Below the pieces are notes generated by a model. It saw nothing but the letters and a program-made list of their open reading frames with translations. It was not told the origin of the DNA and did not search any database. DNA of 64,000 bases from DATHWB01 sp040880725 (GTDB lineage: Bacteria > Actinomycetota > Acidimicrobiia > Spongiisociales > ZC4RG35). A program made the position numbers and the translations under genes. The DNA is taken from the NCBI GenBank assembly GCA_040880725.1, contig JBBDHV010000030.1, forward strand, positions 45,187-109,186. Reading direction: 5' to 3'. Shown one piece after another: positions 43,515-52,485 of the stretch. Within the stretch, counting starts at the first letter, position 1. Each line of letters starts with the position of its first letter.

Positions 43515-43926
43515 CCCGCTCAGACCGGACGAAGTGATCGAGCCCGGCGGCCGCATGGAATTGCGGAAGCTGGCAGCCGACGCCGCCGGCACGATCCCCA
43601 ACATGGGGAAGCTGATGTGGCGCCTGCTCCGCGATCCCAGGGTGCCACGGCGCACCAAGCTGGTTGTCGGCGCTGCTGTCGCATACGTGGCGTCCCCGGT
43701 AGATCTCGTTCCTGATTTTGTGCCAGTCATCGGCGTCGCCGACGATCTCCTGGTGTTGGCATTCGCCGTGCATCACATCGTCGAAATGGCCGGTGAGGAT
43801 GTGGTGCTGGAACACTGGGATGGCTCCCGGGACCTTCTGGAGCTCGTCCGTTCGATCCTCGACGTGGCGTCGGACTTCGTGCCGGCGCGGCTGCGCCGCA
43901 CGGTGAATCGGCTGTCGGGCGCCTGA
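43504..43926 (+). CDS. DUF1232 (YkvA-like) membrane protein
   Basis: A 140-residue protein with the DUF1232 core: LLRDPRVPRRTKLVVGAAVAYVASPVDLVPDFVPVIGVADDLLVLAFAVHHI, where the SPVDLVPDFxPxxGxxDD motif is diagnostic. It is likely membrane associated; its role is unknown. An ATG at 43495 in the same frame is an alternative; both overlap the end of the kinase gene. Confidence 0.82.
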   Translation: MNGDPLRPDEVIEPGGRMELRKLAADAAGTIPNMGKLMWRLLRDPRVPRRTKLVVGAAVAYVASPVDLVPDFVPVIGVADDLLVLAFAVHHIVEMAGEDVVLEHWDGSRDLLELVRSILDVASDFVPARLRRTVNRLSGA

Positions 43927-43962
43927 CCGGACGGCGGTCGGTGCTCCGTTAGCCTGCCGGCG

Positions 43963-45135
43963 ATGGACTTCCGCCGGATCGACAACCTCCCCCCGTACGT
44001 ATTCGCCGAGGTCAACCACGCCAAGCTGGCCGCCCGTCGGGCCGGCGAGGACATCGTCGATCTGGGCTTCGGGAACCCCGATATCCCCTCCGCCCCCTTC
44101 GTCGTCGACAAACTGATCGAGGCGGCCGGGAACGAACGCAACCACCGCTACTCGGTTTCCAGAGGCCTCCCCAATCTCCGCAAGGCTGTCTCGGAGCGGT
44201 ATCGCAGACGGTTCGGCGTGGAGTTGGATCCCGACACCGAGGTCATCTCCACCATCGGGGCGAAGGAGGGGCTCAGCCACCTCATGTGGACGCTGGTGCA
44301 GCCGGGTGATGCCGCCATCGTGCCCGAGCCCTCCTATCCGATCCACATCTACGCGCCGGTGCTGGCGGGTGCGGAAGTCCGTCGAGCGCCGATCACGTCC
44401 GAGGATGACTACTTCGAAGTGCTGGAGCGGATGTTCGGGAACTCGTGGCCCCGGCCTCGGGTGATCATCGTGTCATTTCCGCACAACCCCACCACCACAG
44501 TCGTCGAACTCGACTTCTTCGAAAAGCTCGTGGCCTTCGCGCACGAACACGGAGTGGTGCTCGTTCACGACTTCGCCTACGCGGACATCAGCTTCGACGG
44601 GTACACCCCGCCGTCGCTCCTGCAGGTGCCGGGAGCCAAGGAGGTCGGCGTGGAGCTGTACACGCTGACGAAAGGCCACTCCATGGCGGGGTGGAGGGTC
44701 GGGTTTCTCGTCGGGAATCCTGAGATCGTTGCTGCCCTCGGAAAGCTCAAGTCGTACCTCGACTACGGCACGTTCCAACCGATCCAGATCGCCTCGATCA
44801 TCGCTCTCAACGAAGGTGACGATTACGTGACGGAAGTCAACGAGATCTACTTGCGGCGCCGCGACACGCTGATCGACGGACTCGCCCGGGGCGGGTGGAA
44901 AGTCGACAGGCCCCGGGGAACCATGTTCGTGTGGGCTCCGATCCCCGATCCCTATCTCGACATGGGCTCCCTCGATTTCGCCTATCACCTGCTCGGCGAG
45001 GCAAAGGTCGCGGTGAGCCCCGGCGTGGGCTTCGGCCCGAGCGGCGACGGGTTCGTCAGGTTCGCCCTCGTTGAGAACGAACACCGCATCGCCCAGGCCA
45101 CCCTCGGGCTGCGGCGGGCCCTCACCCGCCTCTGA
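43963..45135 (+). CDS. Class I/II pyridoxal-phosphate aminotransferase (AlaC-like)
   Basis: A 390-residue fold-type I aminotransferase. The PLP lysine is K237 in YTLTKGHSMAGWRVGF. FPHNPT (172-177), HDFAYADI and the C-terminal FVRFALVENEHRI with the carboxylate-binding Arg are also seen. The N-terminal LPPYVFAEV..KLAARRAGEDIVDLGFGNPD matches the alanine/glutamate-pyruvate transaminase AlaA/AlaC group. The alternative is a LL-diaminopimelate-type enzyme. Transcribed alone; overlaps the convergent HAD gene by 14 bp. Confidence 0.85.
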   Translation: MDFRRIDNLPPYVFAEVNHAKLAARRAGEDIVDLGFGNPDIPSAPFVVDKLIEAAGNERNHRYSVSRGLPNLRKAVSERYRRRFGVELDPDTEVISTIGAKEGLSHLMWTLVQPGDAAIVPEPSYPIHIYAPVLAGAEVRRAPITSEDDYFEVLERMFGNSWPRPRVIIVSFPHNPTTTVVELDFFEKLVAFAHEHGVVLVHDFAYADISFDGYTPPSLLQVPGAKEVGVELYTLTKGHSMAGWRVGFLVGNPEIVAALGKLKSYLDYGTFQPIQIASIIALNEGDDYVTEVNEIYLRRRDTLIDGLARGGWKVDRPRGTMFVWAPIPDPYLDMGSLDFAYHLLGEAKVAVSPGVGFGPSGDGFVRFALVENEHRIAQATLGLRRALTRL

Positions 45136-45823
45136 CGTTCTCGGTCACGATCGGAATGAGATCGCCCAGGTCGGCGATCTCGTGGGTCACGATGTCCTCG
45201 GGAGCGCGCATCCGGCCCTGCGGGTTGTACCAGCAGGTGGCGATGCCGTAGTTCGCCCCGCCGGCGATGTCGGAGGTGAGACTGTCGCCGATCATCAGGG
45301 CGGATTCGGTTGCCGGGGCACCCAGGCGCTCGAACGCGATGTCGAAGATCTCTCTGCGTGGCTTCGTCACGCCCACCTCCGAGGAGATGACGACGGCGTC
45401 GAAACGGTCGGCGATTCCCAGCCGCGCCAGCCGTGCCCGTTGCACGTCGCTCAGGCCGTTGGTCACGAGCCCGAGACGTGCGTGCGGCTTCAAGCGGTCG
45501 AGGAGTTCGATCACGCCGGGGTAGAGGTCACCGTTCGCTCCCAGGGAATGGACGAACAACGCCGCCATCTCCTCGACACTCGCGTCGACTTTCAGCTCGG
45601 CGAAGAGCCGTTCGAAGCGGACGCGGCGGACGTCGATCGGCCGCACCTCACCCCGCTCCACGCCAGCCCACAGATCCAGGTTGATGCGCTGATATGCCTC
45701 GAAGTGCGTGAACGGCTCGTCGAAGCCCACTGCCCGCATCGTCGTGTCGAAGGCGGCGGCTTCGGATGCGTCCGAGTCGAACAGTGTGTGGTCGAGGTCG
45801 AAGAGAAGAGTCGAATACGGCAC
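45122..45823 (-). CDS. HAD-superfamily phosphatase (YjjG-like nucleotidase)
   Basis: With GTG 45823 the protein has 233 residues and opens YSTLLFDLDHTLFDSDASEAAAF, the usual start of YjjG-type pyrimidine 5'-nucleotidases. HAD motif I DLDHT, motif II VTNG, motif III Lys in VGVTKPRREIFDIAFERLG, and motif IV MIGDSLTSDIAGG are intact. An upstream GTG at 45862 with GGGGGA ahead of it is also possible. The exact nucleotide substrate is uncertain. A 26-bp perfect palindrome lies upstream in the divergent region shared with threonine aldolase. Confidence 0.83.
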   Translation of the reverse strand: MPYSTLLFDLDHTLFDSDASEAAAFDTTMRAVGFDEPFTHFEAYQRINLDLWAGVERGEVRPIDVRRVRFERLFAELKVDASVEEMAALFVHSLGANGDLYPGVIELLDRLKPHARLGLVTNGLSDVQRARLARLGIADRFDAVVISSEVGVTKPRREIFDIAFERLGAPATESALMIGDSLTSDIAGGANYGIATCWYNPQGRMRAPEDIVTHEIADLGDLIPIVTENVRGG

Positions 45824-45887
45824 GAGGAGCGACGGTACCGGACCGAAGATGGGGTCTGCCACCCGTCCCCCATCGCGTTCTCGACGC

Positions 45888-45913
45888 TGTATCCCGCGTA
45901 TACGCGGGATACA
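45888..45913. promoter_or_regulatory. 26-bp perfect palindrome in a divergent intergenic region
   Basis: The half-site TGTATCCCGCGTA is followed immediately by its exact reverse complement with no spacer. It lies between the HAD phosphatase (minus) and threonine aldolase (plus) starts, 61 bp before the latter. Perfect symmetry of this length suits a dimeric regulator's operator or a small palindromic repeat. An imperfect echo (GGGTACGCG) follows. Confidence 0.5.
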
Positions 45914-45973
45914 ACCCTGGGTACGCGTCCTGGACGGCGGAAGTCGTGAGGAGTCCATCTAGCCTGCGCGGCC

Positions 45974-47017
45974 ATGGCATTCGCAGATGGCATCGCCGAC
46001 TTCCGATCGGACACCGTCACCCGGCCCACGCCCGAGATGCGCAAGGCGATGGCGGACGCCGACGTTGGCGACGACGTGTACGGCGACGACCCCACCGTCA
46101 ACCTCCTCCAGGAGGAGGCCGCAGCGGTGGTCGGGAAGGAAGCCGGCCTCTTCGTCCCGACTGGGACCATGGGGAATCAGTTGTCGGTGATGGCCCAGAC
46201 TCGGCCCGGCGACGACGTGCTGTGTGACGAAGGTGCCCATGTCCGCAACATCGAAAAGGGCGCGGCCGCGGCGTTTTCCGGTGTCTCCTTCCGCCCGGTG
46301 CACGCTCCCGGCGGCTGGATTCAGCCAGGCCAGATCGATGCGGTGATGGCGGCGGCAGGACGGTTCTTTCCTCGCATCCGGCTGCTGGTGTGGGAGAACT
46401 CGCACAATCTGTCCGGGGGCAGGGTGACCCCGGTCGACGGGATGGAAGCCGGGATTCAGGCCGCTCGTCGGCACGGCCTGGCGGTGCATCTCGACGGAGC
46501 CAGGATCTTCAACGCTGCGGCCGCGTTGGAAGTGGGCGCCGATGAACTCGCTGATGGCGCCGACACGGTGACGTTCTGTTTCTCCAAGGGCTTGGGGGCG
46601 CCGGTCGGGTCGATCGTCTGTGCCAGTCGGGAGCTCATCGACGAACTCCACTACCTCCGCAAGCGAATGGGCGGTGCGATGCGACAGGTGGGCGTGCTGG
46701 CGGCCCCCGCCCGGATCGCGCTCCGTGACCGCGATCGCCTTGTCGAAGACCACGTGCTCGCCCGATATCTGGCCGAGCGGATCGCCGACCACGCGCCCGA
46801 CGCACTCGATCCCGCTTCTGTCGAAACCAACATCGTGAACGTCGCGGTGGATCACCTCGGGGTTCCGGTGGATGCGGCACTCGAAGCGATCCGGGGCGAC
46901 GGGATGGCTGTCAACCCGCCGCTCTTCGGCGGCGTGTGGCGTCTCGTCACCCATCGCGACGTCGACCACTCCGATGTCGATCGGCTGATCGCCAATCTGT
47001 TCGGGGCCGGCCAATAG
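45974..47017 (+). CDS. Low-specificity threonine aldolase (beta-eliminating lyase family)
   Basis: A 347-residue fold-type I PLP enzyme that cleaves threonine or allo-threonine to glycine and acetaldehyde. Seen are FRSDTVTRPTPEMRKAMADADVGDDVYGDDPTVNLLQE, the HLDGARIFNAA Asp block, the PLP lysine in TVTFCFSKGLGAPVGS, and FLRKRMGGAMRQ-like LRKRMGGAMRQVG. It stands 30 bp before fabD, so the two may be co-transcribed. Confidence 0.9.
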   Translation: MAFADGIADFRSDTVTRPTPEMRKAMADADVGDDVYGDDPTVNLLQEEAAAVVGKEAGLFVPTGTMGNQLSVMAQTRPGDDVLCDEGAHVRNIEKGAAAAFSGVSFRPVHAPGGWIQPGQIDAVMAAAGRFFPRIRLLVWENSHNLSGGRVTPVDGMEAGIQAARRHGLAVHLDGARIFNAAAALEVGADELADGADTVTFCFSKGLGAPVGSIVCASRELIDELHYLRKRMGGAMRQVGVLAAPARIALRDRDRLVEDHVLARYLAERIADHAPDALDPASVETNIVNVAVDHLGVPVDAALEAIRGDGMAVNPPLFGGVWRLVTHRDVDHSDVDRLIANLFGAGQ

Positions 47018-47046
47018 GCTGGCAGACGTTCGAACACGGAGATCCG

Positions 47047-47997
47047 ATGACCTTTGCGGTGTTGTTCCCCGGCCAGGGAAGCCAGTACGTCGGGATGGGC
47101 GCTGACCTCTTCGACGCTCGCCCGGACATCCTCGGCGAACGAACCGACGAGATATTGGGATGGTCGCTCCGTTCGATGTGTCTCGACGGTCCCGAGGATG
47201 CGCTGACTCGGACCGAGCATGCCCAACCGGCGTTGTTCGCGGTGGCGTATGCCCTGTGGGACGAACTGTCGATTCGACTTCCACGTCCCCCGACCGCCGC
47301 AGCCGGACATTCCTTGGGCGAATACACGGCCCTGGCCGCCGCGGGCGTGATCGGCTACGAAGAGGCGCTGGCAGTGGTTGCCGAGCGCGGGCGGGCGATG
47401 GCAGCCGCGGCCGATGAGGAGCCCTCGGGGATGGCGGCGTTGCTCGGCGCCGATGTCGAAGTGGCCGAAGCCGTCGAGGCGGCAAGCCACGCTGCCGGAG
47501 GACGGCTCGCCGTCGCCAACGACAACGCCCCCGGACAGGTGGTTGTCGCCGGCGGGGCAGCCGACCTGGATTGGCTCGATGAACACGCCAGGGAACTCGG
47601 TGTGCGTCGTGTCATCCGGCTCGATGTGGCAGGCGCGTTTCACTCGCCCTTCATGCGTCCCGCCGCCGACAGGGTGGCGGCGGCCCTGGCGACGATCGCG
47701 CCCCGGGAGGGCAGATTCCCGGTGTACGCCAACGTGACGGGCACGCCGGTCGCTCCTGCCGAGGTACCCGCCACGTTGCGTGACCAGGTGGTCGGGCGGG
47801 TGCGGTTCGCCGACACGTTGCGGAACATGGCATCAGCGGGGATCAGGGGCTTCATCCACGTCGGACCCGGCGACGTCACGGCGGGAATGGTGAAACGCAC
47901 CCTCGAAGGCGGCAACACGCTGACCGTCTCTGCCCTCGAGGGAATCGACGATGTGGTGGCCGCCATCCCTACCATCGTCGGCTCTGGAGGTGCGTGA
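47047..47997 (+). CDS. fabD: Malonyl-CoA:ACP transacylase FabD
   Basis: A 316-residue enzyme that loads malonate onto acyl carrier protein. GQGSQ is at about 9-13; the nucleophile is Ser in GHSLGEY; the Arg/His pair is in the later GAFHSPFM; VANDNAPGQVVVAG is typical. ATG 47047 is chosen as the family start; an upstream in-frame extension lies within the aldolase gene. It is the first gene of a complete fabD-fabH-fabG-acpP-fabF elongation operon. Confidence 0.94.
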   Translation: MTFAVLFPGQGSQYVGMGADLFDARPDILGERTDEILGWSLRSMCLDGPEDALTRTEHAQPALFAVAYALWDELSIRLPRPPTAAAGHSLGEYTALAAAGVIGYEEALAVVAERGRAMAAAADEEPSGMAALLGADVEVAEAVEAASHAAGGRLAVANDNAPGQVVVAGGAADLDWLDEHARELGVRRVIRLDVAGAFHSPFMRPAADRVAAALATIAPREGRFPVYANVTGTPVAPAEVPATLRDQVVGRVRFADTLRNMASAGIRGFIHVGPGDVTAGMVKRTLEGGNTLTVSALEGIDDVVAAIPTIVGSGGA

Positions 47998-49079
47998 TGC
48001 CGAACGCCGAGATCGTCGGATGGGGAAAGGCGATGCCCCCGACGGTGCTGTCCAACGCCGATCTCGAAAGAATCGTTGACACCTCCGACGAGTGGATCAC
48101 CAGTCGCACCGGCATGAAGGAACGGCGCATCTCCCATGTGGAAGCCTCCGACCTCGCGGCGGTGGCTTCGCTGCGTGCCCTCGCCGCGGCCGGCATGGAG
48201 TCGGGTGAAGTGGACTTCATGATCAACGCCACCTGCACGCCGGAGTCGATCATTCCGGCATCTGTCGCCTATCTGCAGGCGAAGATCGGCGCCCAGGGGG
48301 CCGGGGCGATGGATTTGAACGCCAACTGCTCGGGCTTCATCTACGCGATGGTGCTCGCATCCTCGCTGATCCAGACCGGCGTGGCGCGCAACGTGCTCCT
48401 CACCGGTGTCGAAAAGATGCACTACGTGATGGACTACTCCGACCGGGGCACCTGCATTCTCTTCGGCGACGGTGCGGGGGCGGCGGTGATGCGGCCCACC
48501 GAAGAACCGGTTGGCCTGCTCAGCGGAACGATGGGAAACGACGGGACCATCGCCGAATATCTCATGGTTCCGAGTTTCGGTTCCGCCGGCACCCGTGCTC
48601 CCCGTCCTGCGGCGTCGTGCGGTGTGGTGATGAACGGGGCGGAGATCTTCCGCAATGCGGTCGTGCGCATGGGGGAGGCCGCGATGCAGGTCGCCAACGA
48701 CGTCGGCTGGAGTGTCGACGACATCGATCTTCTCATCCCTCATCAGGCAAACAAGCGGATCATCGATGCCACGATGCGGCGCCTCGAGATCGACGAGGAC
48801 AAGGTGTTCATCAACGTCCACAAATACGGGAACACCAGTTCGGCGACCATCCCGGTGGCGCTGGCCGAGGCGCTGGAGGAGGGGCGGGTGCCGGCGGGCG
48901 GGAACATCGTGTTCGCGGCGTTCGGCGGGGGCTTGTCATGGGCGGCTGCGGCCGTCAGATGGGGCGATCGCGTGACGCCCATCGCGACCTCGGATGCCGA
49001 AATCCCCGACTTCGAAGGCACGGTGTTCGACATCCTCCAGCCCAGCCTCGACTTCTTCGGTGTCGGGGTGAAACAGTGA
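47997..49079 (+). CDS. fabH: 3-oxoacyl-ACP synthase III FabH
   Basis: A 360-residue condensing enzyme that starts fatty acid chains from acyl-CoA primers and malonyl-ACP. The catalytic triad is Cys111 (LNANCSGFIY), His249 (IPHQAN) and Asn279 (YGNTSSAT). ATG 47997 overlaps the fabD stop by one base and has GGAGG 6 nt upstream, better spacing than GTG 47994. The C-terminus carries about 25 residues beyond the usual end (IATSDAEIPDFEG...), giving a slightly longer protein than the typical 320-340. Confidence 0.94.
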   Translation: MPNAEIVGWGKAMPPTVLSNADLERIVDTSDEWITSRTGMKERRISHVEASDLAAVASLRALAAAGMESGEVDFMINATCTPESIIPASVAYLQAKIGAQGAGAMDLNANCSGFIYAMVLASSLIQTGVARNVLLTGVEKMHYVMDYSDRGTCILFGDGAGAAVMRPTEEPVGLLSGTMGNDGTIAEYLMVPSFGSAGTRAPRPAASCGVVMNGAEIFRNAVVRMGEAAMQVANDVGWSVDDIDLLIPHQANKRIIDATMRRLEIDEDKVFINVHKYGNTSSATIPVALAEALEEGRVPAGGNIVFAAFGGGLSWAAAAVRWGDRVTPIATSDAEIPDFEGTVFDILQPSLDFFGVGVKQ

Positions 49080-49810
49080 GCCGAGTTGCGCTCGTCACCG
49101 GCGGCTCGCGCGGGATTGGGCGGGCGATCGCCCTTGCCCTCGCCGGGGCCGGGAACAAGGTCGCCGTGAACTACGCATCTCGCGCGGACGCCGCGCAGGG
49201 GGTGGTCGCTGAGATCGAGGCCGCCGGAGGACAGGCGATCGCGATCGGGGCCAATGTCGCCGATCCCGATGACGTCGCGACGATGTTTGCAGCTGTTGGC
49301 GAGGCGTACGGTCCGGTGGAGGTCCTGGTGAACAACGCGGGAATCACCCGCGACGGCTTGCTGATGCGGATGAGCGTCGAGGCATTCGATGCGGTCATCG
49401 CCACGAATCTGCGCTCGGCGTTCCTGTGTTCGAAGGCGGCGATGCGAGGCATGCTGCGAGCCCGTTGGGGGCGGATCGTGTCGATCGGGTCGGTTGCGGG
49501 AATCGCCGGGAACCCCGGACAGGCCAACTATGCGGCCTCGAAGGCGGGGTTGATCGGCATGACCAAGTCCATCGCCAAGGAGGTGGGTTCGCGCGGCATC
49601 ACGGTGAACGTGGTCGCCCCCGGGTTCATCGCCACCGATATGACGGACGCACTGGGTGACGATGCCAGGATGGCATCGCTGTCGGCCATCAGTCTGGGGC
49701 GCTTCGGCGACCCTGCGGAGGTGGCCGCGGCGGTGACGTTTCTGGCTTCGGAGAAAGCCGGTTACATCACCGGCCAGGTCTTGTCGGTCGACGGCGGCAT
49801 CGCCCTCTAG
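49076..49810 (+). CDS. fabG: 3-oxoacyl-ACP reductase FabG
   Basis: A 244-residue short-chain dehydrogenase reducing 3-oxoacyl-ACP with NADPH. TGGSRGIG is at 8-15, NNAG at 86-89, the catalytic Ser139, Tyr152 and Lys156 in NYAASKAG, and the C-terminal ITGQVLSVDGGI is canonical for FabG. The GTG start overlaps the fabH stop by 4 bp. Confidence 0.95.
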   Translation: MSRVALVTGGSRGIGRAIALALAGAGNKVAVNYASRADAAQGVVAEIEAAGGQAIAIGANVADPDDVATMFAAVGEAYGPVEVLVNNAGITRDGLLMRMSVEAFDAVIATNLRSAFLCSKAAMRGMLRARWGRIVSIGSVAGIAGNPGQANYAASKAGLIGMTKSIAKEVGSRGITVNVVAPGFIATDMTDALGDDARMASLSAISLGRFGDPAEVAAAVTFLASEKAGYITGQVLSVDGGIAL

Positions 49811-49840
49811 GCTTCCGGCAACACACGAAGGAGACAACGA

Positions 49841-50086
49841 ATGGATCGCGGCGAGATTTCAGCGAGGATGCAGAAGCTCCTCGTTTCCGAGTTGGGGCTC
49901 GAGGAGTCGAAGATCAACGACGGCGCCAGCTTTGAAGAGGACCTCGAGGTCGACTCGCTGGGCGTCGTCGAGCTGCTGATGGCCCTGGAAGACGAGTTCG
50001 GGGTGAAGATCCCCGATGAGGATGCAGAGAACATCCACACCGTCGGCCAAGCTGTCGATCTCGTGCACGGCAAGCTCTCCGGCTAG
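49841..50086 (+). CDS. acpP: Acyl carrier protein AcpP
   Basis: An 81-residue acidic four-helix carrier. Ser39 in EVDSLGVVEL is the phosphopantetheine site. GAAGGAG-like AAGGAG lies upstream with good spacing. The stop codon abuts the fabF start with no gap. Confidence 0.95.
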   Translation: MDRGEISARMQKLLVSELGLEESKINDGASFEEDLEVDSLGVVELLMALEDEFGVKIPDEDAENIHTVGQAVDLVHGKLSG

Positions 50087-51343
50087 ATGACCCGAGAGCG
50101 CCGCCGGGTCGTCGTGACCGGGCTCGGTGCGATTTCCCCGCTGGGCCGCACCATGGCCGACACGTGGGACGGAATCGTGGCCGGTCGCTCGGGTGCGGGT
50201 CCCATTTCACTGTTCGACGCGTCTGATCAGAAAGTCTCGATCGCCGCCCAGGTGCCGGACTTCGAGGCCACGGACTACTTCGAAGCCAAGGAAGCCCGGC
50301 GTCTTGACCGGTGCAGCCAGTTCGCGCTCGTCGCCGCCCGGGAGGCGATGACGGACGCGGGTCTGGAACTCGACCCCGACTCCGAGGAGGCGGAACGCTC
50401 CGGTGCGCTCATCGGCGTCGGCTTCGGTGGGATGGAGACGTTCATCGAAGAGGTGGGCGTGCTCCACGAGCGCGGACCAGGGCGGGTCAGCCCGCTGGGC
50501 ATCCCCAAGATCATCGCCAACATGCCCGCCGGACTCGTGTCCATCGAACATCATCTGCTCGGCCCGGTGTCATGCACGGTCACCGCCTGTTCGGCGTCTG
50601 CGAATGCCATCGGCGACGCTGCCGAGATCATTCGTCGCGGCGCAGCCGACCTCATGGTCGCCGGCGGCTCGGAGGCGGCGATCACCACCTATGCGGTCGC
50701 CGCCTTCGCCCAGGCGCGGGCGTTGAGCACCCGCAACGACGATCCAGCAGCCGCATCCCGGCCCTTCGACGCGGGTCGGGACGGATTCGTGATGGGGGAG
50801 GGGGCTGCGGTCCTCGTCCTCGAAGAACGTGAGCGGGCGCTGGCCAGGGGAGCGACGATCCACGCGGAGGTCACCGGCTACGGCATGTCGGCGGACTCAT
50901 ATCACATCACGTTGCCGAAACCGGGAGGCACGGGCGCGGCCCGGGCCGTGAAGGCGGCGCTCGCCGATGCCGAGCTGGCGCCGTCCGATTTGAGCTACGT
51001 CAACGCGCACGGCACATCCACCCCGGCGAACGACTCCACCGAGACGGTGGCACTCAAAGTGGCGCTGGGCGAAGAGGCGGCGTACGCAGTGCCGGTGTCG
51101 TCGACCAAGTCGATGACCGGTCACCTGTTGGGAGGTGCCGGGGCGCTGGAGGCAGCGATTTCGATCCGGGCGATCGAAACGGGGATCCTTCCGCCGACCA
51201 TCAACTACACGGACCCTGATCCTGAGTGTGACCTCGACTACGTGCCGAACGAGGCGCGCGAGGTCGGTGGGATCAACCATGTCGCGTCGAACAGCTTCGG
51301 GTTCGGCGGGCACAACGTCACCCTGATTCTCAGCCGCGCCTGA
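50087..51343 (+). CDS. fabF: 3-oxoacyl-ACP synthase II FabF
   Basis: A 418-residue elongation condensing enzyme. The nucleophile is Cys168 in TACSAS, and the two histidines lie in NAHGTSTPAND and in KSMTGHLLGGAGALEA. The C-terminal NSFGFGGHN gate is present. It is the last gene of the fab operon; the following genes are on the other strand. Confidence 0.96.
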   Translation: MTRERRRVVVTGLGAISPLGRTMADTWDGIVAGRSGAGPISLFDASDQKVSIAAQVPDFEATDYFEAKEARRLDRCSQFALVAAREAMTDAGLELDPDSEEAERSGALIGVGFGGMETFIEEVGVLHERGPGRVSPLGIPKIIANMPAGLVSIEHHLLGPVSCTVTACSASANAIGDAAEIIRRGAADLMVAGGSEAAITTYAVAAFAQARALSTRNDDPAAASRPFDAGRDGFVMGEGAAVLVLEERERALARGATIHAEVTGYGMSADSYHITLPKPGGTGAARAVKAALADAELAPSDLSYVNAHGTSTPANDSTETVALKVALGEEAAYAVPVSSTKSMTGHLLGGAGALEAAISIRAIETGILPPTINYTDPDPECDLDYVPNEAREVGGINHVASNSFGFGGHNVTLILSRA

Positions 51344-51383
51344 TTCCATCGGGCAGGGGGCGGGCGCGCGACGTTCGCAGCCT

Positions 51384-51686
51384 TCACCCGTTCGAGTCGG
51401 TTTCACATCCCGGTGCCGGGGGCGGAACACCGCGGGCGGTCGCGTCGCGGTATTCGGCGATCGACCGGTAGACCAGCACCAGCACGACGGCCATGCCGAT
51501 CGTTCCCAGCACGAACACCAGCGCGGCGAGCGACGTGGCGAGGCCCGTGCAGGTTTCGGCGACGCCGTCGACCTCCACTCGGCACGAAAGGTCCATCACG
51601 AGGTAGGTGACCCACGCCCCGAGCGCTCCGAGCAGCAGCGACGGGACGGCGATCCACGGATTGGGGATGGTGAGCTTGCGGGTCAT
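51384..51686 (-). CDS. Small two-span membrane protein
   Basis: A 100-residue protein with helices at about 12-31 and 48-71 separated by an external loop containing two Cys (LSCRVEVDGVAETC), which could form a disulfide. The C-terminus is Pro/Glu-rich. No family was recognised. It starts 4 bp inside the end of the larger membrane protein gene, so the two form one unit. Confidence 0.6.
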   Translation of the reverse strand: MTRKLTIPNPWIAVPSLLLGALGAWVTYLVMDLSCRVEVDGVAETCTGLATSLAALVFVLGTIGMAVVLVLVYRSIAEYRDATARGVPPPAPGCETDSNG

Positions 51687-52438
51687 GGCTGGTTCTTCCT
51701 CCGGCCGCGACTGTCGATGCCGGCCGCATCCCGGATCTCATCGGGGGTGAGTTCCGCCGGGATCGGGACGCTGCGGCCGGGGGAGGCCAGCGGGATCACC
51801 GCGATGCGGGCATCGGTCGACCAGGCGAGTCGCGACAGCACCACGAATCCGCCGGCCGGCAGCAAGGCGGTCGGCCATGACACCGCGAGGGCTGCGAATG
51901 CCGCCAGGACAGGGACACCGAAGCGCACCCCCCACAGCGCCGCATCGTGAGCCCGGGTGTACCAGACGGCGAGGAGCACCGAGGTGGCCACAAGCGCCCA
52001 GTCGGCCATGGTCACGCCATCAGGTTGGACCGCGCCCACGACGATCGGCGCGCTGAGGAGCCCCAGCACCAGTGCGGTCGCCTTGACGGGTGGTGCGCCG
52101 GCGGGAGGACGTTGGCGCACGACCGCCCGCAGGCCCGGGCCGATGAGTCCGGCGAGGGCGATGCCGGCGGATCCGACCATCACGACCCACCATGCGGTGA
52201 TCGGCTGGAGGATCGCGGGGACGGCGAGGATTCCCGCCAGCCCGACTCCCATCCATCGGGCCCAACGGGCGGCTCCGATGAGGGCTCCGACGATCGCAAT
52301 CGAGGTCAGCATGAGGTGACCGGCGGCTGTCATCGCCCCCGAGCCGTCGTTCCACGTGGCGTCGGCGCCGGTGAGGACGAGAGCTGCGGCCAGCGACGAC
52401 ACGAGGAGTGCGCAGGTGGTGAGTAGGGAAGTGATCAC
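51683..52438 (-). CDS. Multi-span membrane protein, unknown
   Basis: A 251-residue, Ala/Val/Leu-rich protein with about seven membrane helices and a soluble C-terminal tail (VPIPAELTPDEIRDAAGIDSRGRRK). No recognised motif; no ATPase or known transport signature. Coupled to the small two-span gene and divergent from the NUDIX gene across 47 bp. Confidence 0.6.
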   Translation of the reverse strand: MITSLLTTCALLVSSLAAALVLTGADATWNDGSGAMTAAGHLMLTSIAIVGALIGAARWARWMGVGLAGILAVPAILQPITAWWVVMVGSAGIALAGLIGPGLRAVVRQRPPAGAPPVKATALVLGLLSAPIVVGAVQPDGVTMADWALVATSVLLAVWYTRAHDAALWGVRFGVPVLAAFAALAVSWPTALLPAGGFVVLSRLAWSTDARIAVIPLASPGRSVPIPAELTPDEIRDAAGIDSRGRRKNQP

Positions 52439-52485
52439 GGTACGTTGACCCGAGTGTCAACCGACTTCGACCACTGTGCAAGACG

